Origin: Candidatus Omnitrophota bacterium
Lineage (GTDB): Bacteria; Omnitrophota; Gorgyraeia; Zapsychrales; Fredricksoniimonadaceae
Reading direction: 5' to 3'
NCBI GenBank assembly: GCA_002753745.1
Contig: PEAR01000003.1
Coordinates: 1-46,911 of the forward strand
Length of the DNA: 46,911 nt
Of the stretch, positions 1 to 9,499 are shown one piece after another. Under the pieces are notes generated by a model. The model was not told where the DNA came from. It saw only the letters and a program-made list of their open reading frames with translations, and did no database searches. Within the stretch, counting starts at the first letter, position 1, and the number at the start of each line of letters is the position of its first letter. The translations under genes and the position numbers were made by a program.

Positions 1-88
1 CTTCAGTCTTAAAATCATACGGAACATAGAACTTTACTTTAACATCTGTTTCATAACGCAGGTGTTTCCGCTGCTCGATAGTAGTCAT
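1..88 (-). CDS. PilZ domain protein (partial, runs off left edge)
   Basis: Only the first 29 codons are present. The ATG at 88-86 overlaps the TGA of the flavodoxin gene (87-85) in an ATGA junction, so the two are probably translated in series. The visible N-terminus (MTTIEQRKHLRYETDVKVKF...) has the RxxxR c-di-GMP-binding motif of PilZ domains at Arg7-Arg11, followed by a beta-strand-like stretch, as at the start of many PilZ proteins. The second PilZ motif (D/NxSxxG) would lie outside the window. The frame is open to base 1. Assignment is from a short fragment and is an inference. Confidence 0.6.
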   Translation of the reverse strand, partial: MTTIEQRKHLRYETDVKVKFYVPYDFKTE

Positions 89-657
89 AAGGAAAATGTC
101 CGGCTCCAGTGTTCAATAATCCGGAGCGTCCTGTTGTCGAGGGCCTCCGGTGCTTTTCCGTTTGAATATTGAATGAGACCAAAGGCATTAACATTTTCAC
201 CTGGAAGGGTATTAACGGATAAGGGAACTGAAAGCATGCCCATGTATTTAGCATAGGTATGTAACGCCGATAACGTTAAATCTCCTCCGCCTTCAGTATT
301 TCCTGCCGAAACAAAAGCGGCAAACTTTTTACCCACCAGTTTTCCCTGGAACCACAATGCGCCGGTTGAATCCATGAACGCTTTAAGTTCCGCTGAAACA
401 TTGCCGAAATATACCGGAGATCCCATCAAAATAAGGTCAGCCTGCAAAAGCACCTCCGGTTTAGCTTCCGGCACAGCACGCAAAGCTTGCAAAACACCAC
501 GGATATTCTCTGATACATCGGGCTTCTCGAACCAATCGGCATCAACCACACGACGCAGCATAACCTCATGTCCAGCGGACAAAAGTGTTTTCTCAAAAGC
601 CTTCGCAATCAGGAAAGTATTCCCGCATACAGAATGAAAGACGATACAGATTTTCAT
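85..657 (-). CDS. Flavodoxin-like / NAD(P)H-dependent oxidoreductase family protein
   Basis: A 190-residue protein with a flavodoxin fold. The FMN phosphate-binding loop is near residues 8-14 (HSVCGNT), the second flavin-contact loop is GSPVYFGNVS at 79-88 and a third is around FVSAGNTEGGGD at 115-126, as in the WrbA and flavodoxin-like reductase families. It is predicted to bind FMN in the cytoplasm and to shuttle electrons or reduce quinones; the exact substrate cannot be read from the sequence. It is the first gene of a leftward unit whose next gene is a PilZ protein (ATGA overlap). Two copies of a 12-bp direct repeat lie just upstream of its start. Confidence 0.8.
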   Translation of the reverse strand: MKICIVFHSVCGNTFLIAKAFEKTLLSAGHEVMLRRVVDADWFEKPDVSENIRGVLQALRAVPEAKPEVLLQADLILMGSPVYFGNVSAELKAFMDSTGALWFQGKLVGKKFAAFVSAGNTEGGGDLTLSALHTYAKYMGMLSVPLSVNTLPGENVNAFGLIQYSNGKAPEALDNRTLRIIEHWSRTFSL

Positions 658-671
658 GACATTAACTCAAC

Positions 672-706
672 GGTAAAAATATTAATTAAAATAGGGTAAA
701 AATATT
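672..706. repeat. Two 12-bp direct repeats, 23 bp apart
   Basis: GGTAAAAATATT occurs at 672-683 and again at 695-706, start-to-start distance 23 bp, about two helical turns. The pair lies 15-50 bp upstream of the flavodoxin-like gene start (657, leftward) in an AT-rich 229-bp gap that also separates it from pntAA. Tandem sites on one DNA face are typical operators, but the gap is AT-rich and chance cannot be excluded. Confidence 0.4.
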
Positions 707-886
707 CTTATTAAGTATAGTTTATCCTATAACAAATTATTGCAGAAAACTAGAAAAACATGCATCTTCATTATTTAATGTAATCTTGACTTTCAAAACT
801 CGTTTGGTACTGTAGTATAAAATCTGTTATCTAAAAATAATCCGAACGACTACTTTACTGCGTTGTTAAAAAACCTAGGAGCGGAT

Positions 887-2011
887 ATGAAGATCGGCAT
901 TATTAATGATGCGCTTGTTGATGAAAACCGTATTGCCATGACTCCTCAGGGAGCCGCCAGGCTGGTCAAAAAAGGCGCAGAAGTTGTTATTGAAACAAAT
1001 CTCGGTGCCCAACTAAACTTCACTAATGAAGCTTATAGCAGGGCTGGTTCAAAATTATCATCGCGTGCTGATATCCTTGCCAATACTGATGTTATCCTGC
1101 GGATCCGCAAACCGTCGCTGGACGATATTAACGCCATGAAGCCTGGCACAATCCAAGTCAGTTTCCTTGATCCTTTTAATGAAAAAGAAATTGTTAACGC
1201 CCTGGCAGCCAAGAACGTTTCTGCTGTATCACTTGAAATGATCCCGCGCTCCACCTTGGCACAAAAGATGGACGCCCTGAGTTCCCAGGCCAGCCTGGCA
1301 GGATACGCCGCGGTGATCCTGGCAGCCGAGCGCAGCAAAAAAATATTCCCCATGATGACAACGCCTGCCGGTACGATACCACCGGCCCGTGTCTTCATTG
1401 TCGGCGCCGGCGTTGCCGGCCTTCAAGCCATTGCCACAGCAAAAAGGCTCGGAGCACGTGTTGAAGCCTTTGATACGCGTCCTGTTGTCAAAGAACAGGT
1501 CCAGTCACTCGGCGGAAAGTTTGTTGAGATTGATCTCGGTGAAACCGGTCAGACCAAGGACGGCTACGCGAAAGCACTGACCCCGGAGCAACTTGCCAAA
1601 CAGCGTGAAGGCATGAGCAAAATTTGCGCCGCCAGCGATATCGTCATTACGACCGCCCAGCTATTCGGTCGCAAGGCGCCGGTTATCATCACCAGGGAAA
1701 TGGTCGCAGGCATGAAGCCCGGCAGCATCCTGATAGATCTGGCAGTTGAGTCAGGTGGTAATATTGAAGGCTCTCTGGTTGGGAAAGAAGTTGATATTAA
1801 CGGGGTTAAGATCATCGGATTTGCCAATATGCCTGGCAAAGCCGCCATTGACGCAAGCGAAATGCTGGCCTCCAATTTCGTAAACTTTATTGATCATTCC
1901 TGGAACAAAGAAAAGGCCTCCGTTGAGCTGAACCTTAATGATGACATTATCAAGGGCTGCCTTATAACTTATCAAGGCGCAATCGTTAACAATGCGTTAA
2001 AAAAACAATAA
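887..2011 (+). CDS. pntAA: NAD(P) transhydrogenase subunit alpha part 1 (PntAA)
   Basis: The soluble NAD(H)-binding domain I of proton-translocating transhydrogenase, which transfers hydride between NADH and NADP+ at the expense of the membrane proton gradient. The start chosen is ATG 887 because AGGAG lies at 877-881, five bases upstream; the longer reading begins at a TTG with no ribosome-binding site. The 374 residues match the split alpha subunit seen in Rhodospirillum-type three-gene enzymes. The family N-terminus KIGIINDALVDENRIAMTP is present, and the Rossmann GAGVAG is near residue 173. It is followed by the membrane part (pntAB, 19 bp gap) and pntB. A TTGAC-type element (786-791) and TATAAA (816-821) upstream are 24 bp apart, too far to call a promoter. 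Confidence 0.95.
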   Translation: MKIGIINDALVDENRIAMTPQGAARLVKKGAEVVIETNLGAQLNFTNEAYSRAGSKLSSRADILANTDVILRIRKPSLDDINAMKPGTIQVSFLDPFNEKEIVNALAAKNVSAVSLEMIPRSTLAQKMDALSSQASLAGYAAVILAAERSKKIFPMMTTPAGTIPPARVFIVGAGVAGLQAIATAKRLGARVEAFDTRPVVKEQVQSLGGKFVEIDLGETGQTKDGYAKALTPEQLAKQREGMSKICAASDIVITTAQLFGRKAPVIITREMVAGMKPGSILIDLAVESGGNIEGSLVGKEVDINGVKIIGFANMPGKAAIDASEMLASNFVNFIDHSWNKEKASVELNLNDDIIKGCLITYQGAIVNNALKKQ

Positions 2012-2030
2012 CTTTTCCGGAGATATACTT

Positions 2031-2327
2031 ATGAACGATCCCCTGGCTTACCAGTTATTCATTCTGGCTTTATCTGTCTTTCTTGGCTTTGCGCTTATTA
2101 GTAAAGTCCCCCCGCTGTTACATACACCGTTAATGTCGGAAGCAAATGCGATCTGTGGCATTATTATTGTTGGCGCGCTTATTGCTGCCGGTGTTGAGGC
2201 CGAATCGCCTTTTACGATCATCCTGGGAACCTCTGCTGTTGTCCTGGCAGCATTTAACGTGGTCGGTGGATATATGGTTACTGAACGAATGCTTAAAATG
2301 TTTAAAAAGAAGGATGGCGCCCAATGA
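2031..2327 (+). CDS. pntAB: NAD(P) transhydrogenase subunit alpha part 2 (PntAB)
   Basis: A 98-residue membrane protein with about three hydrophobic helices, corresponding to the C-terminal transmembrane piece that is fused to domain I in E. coli PntA but is a separate gene in split enzymes. The helix ending GIIIVGALIAAG, followed by a second helix with GTSAVVLAAFNVVGGYMVTERML, is characteristic. A CCGGAG ribosome-binding site precedes the ATG. The stop overlaps the pntB start in ATGA, indicating coupled translation. It forms the proton channel together with the membrane part of PntB. Confidence 0.95.
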   Translation: MNDPLAYQLFILALSVFLGFALISKVPPLLHTPLMSEANAICGIIIVGALIAAGVEAESPFTIILGTSAVVLAAFNVVGGYMVTERMLKMFKKKDGAQ

Positions 2328-3712
2328 ATCTTTCATTTCTTGTTCAAATAACTTATATCGCTGCCTCGATTCTCTTTGCTTTTGGTTTAAAGTTCCTTTC
2401 TTCGCCCATTACGGCCCGTCAAGGGAATACGCTATCTTCCACCGGCATGCTCCTGGCTGTACTGGCTACCCTGGCTGGACAGCATATCATCGGATATCAA
2501 TGGATCATGATCGGTCTGATCATTGGATCCAGTCTGGGCGCTTTAGTAGCCTTGAAAGCCAGGATGACCCAAATGCCTGAGATGATCGCTCTTTTACATG
2601 GTTGCGGAGCCCTGGCCAGCGTCTTTGTTGACTGGGTACACTACGAAAAATTATTACATCTTCCCGTTTTTTCAATCGGTTTAGTAGAAGGCTTCACGCT
2701 GTATCTTTCAATTGTTATCGGAGCATTAACTTTCTCGGGTTCCGTGATCGCCTGGGGAAAACTCAGCGAACGGCTTCCCGGAAGGCCCATTCTTTTCCCT
2801 GGCCAGAAATGGGTCAACCTGGCTATCCTGGCTGCCATCGTCATTGCCGGCACTTTATTTCTGATGCATCCTGAACGAATTGAACTGTTCTATTCGTTCC
2901 TGATTCTTTCAGCTTTCTTCGGAATCTTCCTGGTAATCCCTATCGGGGGCGCTGACATGCCAGTCGTTATATCCGTGCTCAACAGTTATTCCGGGATCGT
3001 CGCCTGTACTACAGGTTTTGTCATCAATAACACCTTGCTCATCGTCGTCGGGGCACTGGTCGGGGCCAACGGCGTTATTTTAAGCATTATCATGTGCAAA
3101 GCCATGAATCGTTCTTTGGCAAACGTCATTTTCGGCGGATTTGGCCAACTTAAGAAAAAGTCAACCGATGGTGTTAAGAAAGAGGCGCACCCGATATCTG
3201 CGGAAGATGCGTTTCTTATTCTCGAGGCCGCAAGAACCGTGATCTTCGCACCCGGTTACGGTATGGCCGTTGCCCAGGCCCAGCATGCCGTGCGTGAGCT
3301 TACCCTGGCGCTTGAGAACAATGGTTGCGATGTAAAGTTTGCAATCCATCCTGTTGCCGGTCGCATGCCCGGACATATGAACGTCCTTCTGGCCGAAGCA
3401 AATATCCCCTACGATCAGCTGCTTGAAATGGACACTGCCAATCCATTGATGGAATCAACAGACGTGGCGATCGTGATCGGCGCCAACGACACCGTAAATC
3501 CCGCCGCTTTAAATGACAAATCTTCACCGATCTACGGCATGCCGATCGTCGAGGTGTTTAAAGCTAAAACAGTATTTGTGATCAAAAGGTCAATGGCTGC
3601 TGGTTTCGCAGGGGTAGAAAATGATCTTTTTTATTACGACAATACCCGGATGATCTTTGGTGATGCCAAAGATATAGTGCAGAAACTGGGCGCTGAATTT
3701 AAGTCAAAATAA
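2324..3712 (+). CDS. pntB: NAD(P) transhydrogenase subunit beta (PntB)
   Basis: A 462-residue protein of family length. The first roughly 270 residues form multiple membrane helices. The C-terminal roughly 180 residues form the NADP(H)-binding domain III, including GYGMAVAQAQHAV, HPVAGRMPGHMNVLLAEA and IGANDTVNPAA. It pairs with PntAA and PntAB to couple NADPH formation to proton re-entry. It is the last gene of the rightward pnt operon and faces the leftward pilZ-fumC-pepA-gltA operon; a weak hairpin lies between them. Confidence 0.96.
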   Translation: MNLSFLVQITYIAASILFAFGLKFLSSPITARQGNTLSSTGMLLAVLATLAGQHIIGYQWIMIGLIIGSSLGALVALKARMTQMPEMIALLHGCGALASVFVDWVHYEKLLHLPVFSIGLVEGFTLYLSIVIGALTFSGSVIAWGKLSERLPGRPILFPGQKWVNLAILAAIVIAGTLFLMHPERIELFYSFLILSAFFGIFLVIPIGGADMPVVISVLNSYSGIVACTTGFVINNTLLIVVGALVGANGVILSIIMCKAMNRSLANVIFGGFGQLKKKSTDGVKKEAHPISAEDAFLILEAARTVIFAPGYGMAVAQAQHAVRELTLALENNGCDVKFAIHPVAGRMPGHMNVLLAEANIPYDQLLEMDTANPLMESTDVAIVIGANDTVNPAALNDKSSPIYGMPIVEVFKAKTVFVIKRSMAAGFAGVENDLFYYDNTRMIFGDAKDIVQKLGAEFKSK

Positions 3713-3732
3713 ATCAAACCCGAATTTTGCAT

Positions 3733-3760
3733 CATTAGACGTGGATGAAGTACGTTAATG
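3733..3760. terminator. Weak hairpin between converging operons
   Basis: CATTA(g)ACGT at 3733-3742 pairs with ACGTTAATG at 3752-3760 around a 9-nt loop with one bulged G. It sits between the ends of pntB and the pilZ gene. There is no clean run of T on either strand, so termination is only suggested by position. Confidence 0.25.
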
Positions 3761-3772
3761 CTATTCGCCGCG

Positions 3773-4126
3773 TTATCGATGCGTTTTGGCTGGACGTTTT
3801 TTCGCAGGTTTGGTGATGAACTTGACGGCCACATCAAAGGATGTGTCGCCATTCTCAACAACACGGATCACCTTTGCATTTCCTTTGGCAATATCGATGA
3901 CTCCTGAAATAGCAACGCTTACCTCAACAATATCCCCTACTTTATAAGGGATCGAACTCAAAAATAGTATTCCACTCACACTCATGTTCTTCGTGGTGGA
4001 TAAACTCCAATTACTGCGCGCTTTCGTAAGATTGCGCTTGACCAGCCGGTGTTCAATAGCGATCACCCGGCTGGCGCGAATTGCTTGACGACGCTCCTGA
4101 CCCTTTTTAACTGTTGACGATATCAT
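3773..4126 (-). CDS. PilZ domain protein
   Basis: A 117-residue single-domain protein. RxxxR is at Arg13-Arg17 (ERRQAIR) and the second PilZ signature at Asn47-Gly52 (NMSVSG), followed by beta-barrel-like strands with GDIVEVSVAI. PilZ domains bind c-di-GMP and switch partner proteins. The C-terminus is basic (KPAKKRPAKTHR), perhaps for nucleic acid or membrane contact. It is the last gene of gltA-pepA-fumC-pilZ, 13 bp after fumC. Its partner is not evident. The HD-GYP protein at 8393-9499 would be the counterpart that degrades the signal. Confidence 0.8.
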   Translation of the reverse strand: MISSTVKKGQERRQAIRASRVIAIEHRLVKRNLTKARSNWSLSTTKNMSVSGILFLSSIPYKVGDIVEVSVAISGVIDIAKGNAKVIRVVENGDTSFDVAVKFITKPAKKRPAKTHR

Positions 4127-4139
4127 GGTTATCTTTCAA

Positions 4140-5531
4140 TTAATAAGGTTTTAACATTTGCTCAGGACGAACAGTCTTGTCAAAATCTTCGGCTGAAATA
4201 ACCCCCAGCGCTAAAGCGGCCTGTTTCAGGGTTAACCCTTCATGATGGGCTTTTGAAGCAACTTCAGCCGCTTTATCATAACCAATCTTGGGCGTTAACG
4301 CAGTCACCAGCATCAATGAACGATCAAGGTGTTCCTTGATCCGCGCCAGATCCGGCTCAATGCCATCAACGCAATTCTCTTTGAAACTTTTAGCTGCCCC
4401 AGCCAGTAACGAAATGGATTGTAGAAGATTGTAAACGATCACCGGTTTAAATACATTTAACTCAAAATTTCCGGAAGCCCCCGCAATAGTGATCGTGGCA
4501 TCATTTCCGATCACTTGAGCACAAACCATGCTCATGGCTTCACATTGCGTCGGATTCACTTTCCCGGGCATAATGGAACTGCCAGGTTCGTTTTCGGGCA
4601 GGCGGATCTCCCCAATACCGCTGCGCGGACCAGACGCCAGCCAGCGGATGTCATTGCTGATCTTCATCAGCCCTACAGCAGCTGTTTTTAATGCGCCGCT
4701 TAGTTCAACCATGGCATCATGGGCCGCCAGTCCTTCAAACTTATTTCTAACAGGTTTAAAATCAATCCCGGTCAATTCGGCAATGATCCTGATCGATGTG
4801 CTGTCGAACGCAACATGAGTATTTAACCCTGTCCCTACTGCAGTCCCCCCAAGCGGTAATTCAAACAAGCGCGGCTGGCAGGACTCGATGCGTTCAACCG
4901 CGTTATGTACCTGCTGGGCATAACCGGAGAATTCCTGGCCAAGGGTAACCGGCGTAGCATCCATTAAATGGGTGCGCCCGATCTTAACAATATCATTGAA
5001 TTCGTTTGCTTTGGATAATAACGCACCCTCAAGATCGGTAAGCGCCGGGACAAGTCGTGATTTAACTTCTTCAGCTGCAGCAATGTGCATTGCCGTCGGG
5101 AAGACATCATTGGATGACTGTCCCTTATTAACATCGTCATTGGGGTGGACCGGTTTTTTTGAACCGATAATACCGCCTAACCGCTCGATAGCCCGGTTAG
5201 CAATGACTTCATTAGCATTCATGTTAGTCTGCGTGCCGCTGCCGGTCTGCCAGACAACTAAAGGAAAATGATCGTCCCAATAACCGGCAATAACTTCGTC
5301 TGCGGCAGAAACGATCGCATCCGCTTTGGTCCGGTCAAGAACTCCGATCCGTACATTGGCGAGGGCCGAGGCTTTCTTGACAATACCAAGGGAACGAATA
5401 AACTCCCGCGGGAATCTTTCACTACCGATCTTGAAATTTTCAAAAGAACGCTGAGTCTGGGCACCATAGTATCGGTCACCCGGAACGCTTACCTCTCCTA
5501 GGCTGTCTTTCTCGATGCGCTGTTCCGCCAT
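4140..5531 (-). CDS. fumC: Class II fumarate hydratase
   Basis: A 463-residue protein of FumC length that interconverts fumarate and malate without an iron-sulphur cluster. The superfamily signature [11 protein letters not shown] is at 317-327 and the catalytic-site segments [13 protein letters not shown] (97-109) and [12 protein letters not shown] are present. The cysteine-free oxygen-stable class II type is clear from [17 protein letters not shown]. The ATG at 5531 has a GGGAG ribosome-binding site. It lies 16 bp downstream of pepA in a run headed by citrate synthase, so two TCA-cycle enzymes are co-transcribed. Confidence 0.97.
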   Translation of the reverse strand: MAEQRIEKDSLGEVSVPGDRYYGAQTQRSFENFKIGSERFPREFIRSLGIVKKASALANVRIGVLDRTKADAIVSAADEVIAGYWDDHFPLVVWQTGSGTQTNMNANEVIANRAIERLGGIIGSKKPVHPNDDVNKGQSSNDVFPTAMHIAAAEEVKSRLVPALTDLEGALLSKANEFNDIVKIGRTHLMDATPVTLGQEFSGYAQQVHNAVERIESCQPRLFELPLGGTAVGTGLNTHVAFDSTSIRIIAELTGIDFKPVRNKFEGLAAHDAMVELSGALKTAAVGLMKISNDIRWLASGPRSGIGEIRLPENEPGSSIMPGKVNPTQCEAMSMVCAQVIGNDATITIAGASGNFELNVFKPVIVYNLLQSISLLAGAAKSFKENCVDGIEPDLARIKEHLDRSLMLVTALTPKIGYDKAAEVASKAHHEGLTLKQAALALGVISAEDFDKTVRPEQMLKPY

Positions 5532-5547
5532 CAGAACTCCCGATTGT

Positions 5548-6999
5548 TCAATTGTTTAAAAGATAATTAGTGCACAAGCGAACGCCGTAACCGGTTGCCC
5601 CATGGCCATAGTACCAGTGTGAATCTCCATCGACAAACGCCGTTCCGGCAATATCAAGATGAACCCAGGGAGTCTCGCCAACAAACTGATGCAGGAACTC
5701 CGCGCCGCAAACAGTTCCAGCCGCACCACGGACATTGCTGATATTCTTGATATCAGCGATCTTGGATTTGATCGCGTCTTTATATTCCGGATACATCGGC
5801 AACTGCCAGGCACGGTCGTCCGTTGCATGGGCACTGGCTAATATTTTCATGATCAGATCATCATTATTGCCCAAAACGCCGGCATAATCATGCCCAAGCG
5901 CAACAACACACGCACCGGTCAACGTGGCAAGATCAATGACTTTTGCAGGAGAGTAATTCTTAATAACATACGAAAGGACATCGGCAAGAACAAGCCTCCC
6001 CTCGGCATCAGTGTTCCCTATTTCAACGGTCTTGCCGGAATAGCCCTTGAACACATCGCCAGGTTTATATGAATTAGCATCGATCGCATTCTCGACTGCT
6101 CCAAAAGCAAAAATAAGATTCTTTTTGGGCTTTAGCGCCAGGACCGTCTTCAGCGTACCGATGACCGCAGCGGCCCCGCTCATATCTTCCCGCATGGTTT
6201 CAATGCTGCCGGAAGGTTTAAGATTCAATCCGCCGCAATCAAAAGTAAGTCCTTTACCGACGAAAGCTGTAAAGGGCGATCCTTTCCCCGCACCGGAATA
6301 TTTGGCAATGACGACTCGCGGCTTTTTATTGCTGCCCTGATTGACCGCCAGTAAAAGACCCAATCCTTTTGCCGATAATTCTTTCCTGCCGAGTACCTCC
6401 AGTGAAACGGTCTTATTGTTTTTTATCAGATCGCGCACCGTCTTTTCAAGAAATTCAGGTGTTACCGTATCAGCATTATCATTAACGAGGTCTCGTGAAA
6501 AGTTAACCCCATCGGCAATGACAGCCGCCAGAGATGCTTCTTTGGTAAAACGCGTAACAATATAGTAAAACTTAATATCGACGGTTTGGTCATCCTTCTT
6601 GCGCGTGATATATTTCTTCCAGGCGTAAGTGCCGATGATCGCTGCTTCAACAGCCGCGTGAGCAATATCTGCATGATCCTCATGCAGAATAACTTCAACC
6701 GTGGATAACTTTTTCAAGGGGTTGGAGAGGAACGCCCGACGTAAAACAATACGGACAGAAGTTAACGACACATCTGCTGATTTTCCAAGACCCACAAGAA
6801 TAACTACTTTCCCGGCAATGACAGCCGGGAACATCTCACCCTTACCGCCCTCAAATTGGGAGGCGTCAACGGCAGCCTGTAGCGCTTCGCAAACAGGCTT
6901 TAATGGAAAAGGACAAGCCTTTTTCTGGACCTGATCTTTTGTTAAAAGTACGACCGCAGCCTGCTTATCAAACCGGGGCTTATCATAAAAAGAAACCAT
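5548..6999 (-). CDS. pepA: Leucyl aminopeptidase, M17 family
   Basis: A 483-residue cytosolic aminopeptidase that removes N-terminal residues from peptides with two metal ions, normally as a hexamer. The family signature NTDAEGRL is at 329-336. Metal ligands expected at Lys249, Asp254, Asp272, Asp331 and Glu333 are all present. The N-terminal domain (1-160) is divergent, as usual. It starts 8 bp after gltA and precedes fumC. Some PepA proteins also bind DNA; nothing here tests that. Confidence 0.95.
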   Translation of the reverse strand: MVSFYDKPRFDKQAAVVLLTKDQVQKKACPFPLKPVCEALQAAVDASQFEGGKGEMFPAVIAGKVVILVGLGKSADVSLTSVRIVLRRAFLSNPLKKLSTVEVILHEDHADIAHAAVEAAIIGTYAWKKYITRKKDDQTVDIKFYYIVTRFTKEASLAAVIADGVNFSRDLVNDNADTVTPEFLEKTVRDLIKNNKTVSLEVLGRKELSAKGLGLLLAVNQGSNKKPRVVIAKYSGAGKGSPFTAFVGKGLTFDCGGLNLKPSGSIETMREDMSGAAAVIGTLKTVLALKPKKNLIFAFGAVENAIDANSYKPGDVFKGYSGKTVEIGNTDAEGRLVLADVLSYVIKNYSPAKVIDLATLTGACVVALGHDYAGVLGNNDDLIMKILASAHATDDRAWQLPMYPEYKDAIKSKIADIKNISNVRGAAGTVCGAEFLHQFVGETPWVHLDIAGTAFVDGDSHWYYGHGATGYGVRLCTNYLLNN

Positions 7000-7007
7000 A
7001 GCGCCTC

Positions 7008-8303
7008 TTATCGTTTATTGATCTGTACATAATCACGTTTATTCGCACCAACATAGATTTGCCGCGGACGGCCGATCTTTGTCCCACCGGGAACTTCCGT
7101 CATCTCTTTCCAATGCGCAATCCATCCGGGCATGCGGCCGATAGAGAACATGACAGTGAACATATCTTTAGGGATACCGATCGCTTTATAAATAATCCCG
7201 CTGTAAAAGTCTACATTAGGATAAAGATTGCGTTCCAGGAAATACGTGTCCTTCAGCACTTTCTCCTCGATTTTCATCGCGATTTCGAGAAGAGGATCAT
7301 TGATCCCGAGCTTTTCCAGAAGATCATGAGCACATTGTTTAATGATCTTTGCACGCGGGTCGTAGCTTTTGTAAACCCGATGCCCAACCCCCATCAGAAG
7401 GAAATTAGAAGACTTATCTTTTGCCAGATTGATATATTTGTCAATATTGCCGCCATCCTTGGCGATCGTCTCGAGCATATCGAGAACAGCCTCATTCGCT
7501 CCACCATGTAAAGGGCCCCACAAAGCACAAATCCCCGCCGAAATTGAGGCAAAAAGATTAGCCTTCGAGCTTCCCACAAGACGCACTGTCGAGGTAGAAC
7601 AATTTTGTTCGTGGTCAGCATGCAGGATCAAAAGAACCTTAAGCGCCGTTACCACTTCGTCATAAATCTTGTATTGTTTTGTTGGCGAAGAGAACATCAT
7701 ATTTAAGAAGTTAGGAACGTACTCAAGATCTTCCCTGGGATAAACAAACGGCTCACCAATGGATTTTTTATACGCAAAAGCGGCAATCGTACGGATCTTG
7801 GACATCAGCTGAACAGAGATCGAATCAAATTGCTCCTTAGTCGGCTGCATCAGATCAATTCCCGGATAATATGCTGATAGCGAACAAACCATAGAAGCCA
7901 GAATCGCCATCGGATGCGCTGTGACCGGATAACCGTTAAATAGATTTTTCATGTCTTCATGGATCATGGAATGCTGGGTAAATGAGTCTGAGAAATCACG
8001 CAGTTGATCGGCATTAGGGAGCTCACCGTAGATGAGCATATACGCGGTTTCCACAAAACTGGAATGCTCAGCAAGCTGTTCAATAGGGTAACCGCGGTAG
8101 CGCAGAACGCCCGCTTCACCGTCGAGATAGGTAATGGCGCTTAAACAATTCGATGTGTTGCCAAAACCATGATCAAAAGTAATATAATTGGACAGGGTGC
8201 GCAGTTTTGCAATATCAATACCGTGTTCGCCTTCCGTCCCCACAATGACGGGAAGTTCATACGTATTGCCATCAATGATGACCTTTGCCGCTGGCTGATC
8301 CAT
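7008..8303 (-). CDS. gltA: Citrate synthase (type II)
   Basis: Condenses oxaloacetate and acetyl-CoA to citrate. The long hexameric type is shown by the N-terminal extension with YITFDHGFGNTSNC, the catalytic segments HADHEQNCSTSTVR and LWGPLHGGANEAV, and GVGHRVYKSYDPRA. I start at the ATG at 8303 (MDQPAAK, 431 residues) rather than the in-frame ATG at 8315, because GGAGG lies 5 bases before the second ATG and the first ATG abuts it. A well-spaced promoter (8349-8377) lies upstream, and pepA, fumC and pilZ follow closely. Confidence 0.96.
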   Translation of the reverse strand: MDQPAAKVIIDGNTYELPVIVGTEGEHGIDIAKLRTLSNYITFDHGFGNTSNCLSAITYLDGEAGVLRYRGYPIEQLAEHSSFVETAYMLIYGELPNADQLRDFSDSFTQHSMIHEDMKNLFNGYPVTAHPMAILASMVCSLSAYYPGIDLMQPTKEQFDSISVQLMSKIRTIAAFAYKKSIGEPFVYPREDLEYVPNFLNMMFSSPTKQYKIYDEVVTALKVLLILHADHEQNCSTSTVRLVGSSKANLFASISAGICALWGPLHGGANEAVLDMLETIAKDGGNIDKYINLAKDKSSNFLLMGVGHRVYKSYDPRAKIIKQCAHDLLEKLGINDPLLEIAMKIEEKVLKDTYFLERNLYPNVDFYSGIIYKAIGIPKDMFTVMFSIGRMPGWIAHWKEMTEVPGGTKIGRPRQIYVGANKRDYVQINKR

Positions 8304-8348
8304 TGTTGCCTCCATCCGAGGTTGCGTTAAAATTACAAATAGTAAAGA

Positions 8349-8377
8349 ATTATATTATATGAAAGTGGAAAACGCAA
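8349..8377 (-). promoter_or_regulatory. Sigma-70-type promoter for gltA-pepA-fumC-pilZ
   Basis: Reading leftward: -35 TTGCGT (8377-8372), a 17-bp spacer and -10 TATAAT (8354-8349). Transcription would begin near 8342, giving a leader of about 39 nt before the gltA ATG at 8303. It lies in the 89-bp gap after the HD-GYP gene. The spacing is ideal and the -10 is consensus. Confidence 0.6.
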
Positions 8378-8392
8378 TGCAGATAAAGTTTA

Positions 8393-9499
8393 TTAAAGGA
8401 TTTTTGAATGTGGCGAATGCACCCGTTTGCTTATCCTAAGATCCTGAGCATTAACATCGCGGCTGATCGCTTTTATTTGAGGGAAAATTCGTACAAAAGC
8501 CTCGGCAACTTTAGGATCAAAGTGAGTCCCGGATACACGTTTGATTTCTTTGATCGCCGCATCAAAAGACCATGCTTTCTTATAGGGGCGTTCCGATGTG
8601 AGCGCGTCAAAAACATCGCAGACAGCACATATGCGGCCCGCCAACGGGATCTCCTCACCTTTAAGCCCTTTTGGGTACCCTTTACCATCCCAACGCTCAT
8701 GATGCGTCAAAGCAATAGTTTCGGCCATTTTGAGAAAAGGGGAACTGGCACCGGAAAGAATCTCCGCGCCAATAGCAGCATGAGAACGCATGATGTCGCT
8801 CTCTTGCGGCGTTAAAGCTCCCGGTTTCAAAAGAATACTGTCAGGAATAGCGATCTTTCCCACATCATGCAAAGGACTGGTGGCCAAAAGAAGTTCGCAA
8901 TCTTCTTCGGACATGCCCAAGGCACGCGCCAATGCCTCACAGTAGCGGCTCATCCGGATAATGTGCTCACCGGTGTCTGTATCCCGATATTCTGCGGCAT
9001 AACCAAGACGACGGATAACATCCAAACGGCTTTGATGAAGTTCAGCGGTGCGTTCATGTATTGTTCGGGCAAGATTTTTATTACGATCTTTAACCTCATT
9101 ATGCAGAAGGTTTGTTTCAATAAGATTCCGGCAGCGAAGAATAACTTTAGCCCGGTCATACGGTTTGCCGAGGAAATCTTTGGCACCTGCCGACAAGGCC
9201 CTTAGATGGATATCATCCGCATCGCTGGAAATAACGATCACCGGCAAATAGTCACCGGGATACTCTTTCTGCAAACGGTTCATGACATCAAATCCGCTAA
9301 TCCTGGGGATCGAAAGGTCAAGAAGAACGAGATCAGGTAAATACGAGCGGTAGATATTCACAAAACGACTGGCGTTAGGCAGACAGCGAATATGCGTGAA
9401 CCCGGCACCGACCAGGATATTCTTAAGGATCAATCGGCTGGGCTTATCATCCTCGACAATAAGGATCTTGGCATTGAGGATCTGTTCAGGCGTTATCAT
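8393..9499 (-). CDS. Response regulator with HD-GYP phosphodiesterase domain
   Basis: A 368-residue protein. Residues 10-125 are a receiver domain (acidic pair EDD at 16-18, phosphoacceptor Asp61, Lys112). A short coiled linker with HERTAELHQS follows, then an HD-GYP domain from about 160. That domain shows HDVGKIAIPD (HD at 211-212), HHERWDGKGYP at 266-276 (the GYP motif) and CDVFDALTSERPYKKAW. Such proteins hydrolyse c-di-GMP when phosphorylated by a partner kinase; no histidine kinase is in the window. The start overlaps the end of surE by 14 bp, placing it at the tail of the bioB-menD run. Confidence 0.93.
   Translation of the reverse strand: MITPEQILNAKILIVEDDKPSRLILKNILVGAGFTHIRCLPNASRFVNIYRSYLPDLVLLDLSIPRISGFDVMNRLQKEYPGDYLPVIVISSDADDIHLRALSAGAKDFLGKPYDRAKVILRCRNLIETNLLHNEVKDRNKNLARTIHERTAELHQSRLDVIRRLGYAAEYRDTDTGEHIIRMSRYCEALARALGMSEEDCELLLATSPLHDVGKIAIPDSILLKPGALTPQESDIMRSHAAIGAEILSGASSPFLKMAETIALTHHERWDGKGYPKGLKGEEIPLAGRICAVCDVFDALTSERPYKKAWSFDAAIKEIKRVSGTHFDPKVAEAFVRIFPQIKAISRDVNAQDLRISKRVHSPHSKIL

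Noticed and set aside
786-821. Promoter TTGACT / TATAAA for pntAA
   Set aside because: The spacer is 24 bp, too long for one promoter; other pairings in this AT-rich gap are weak.
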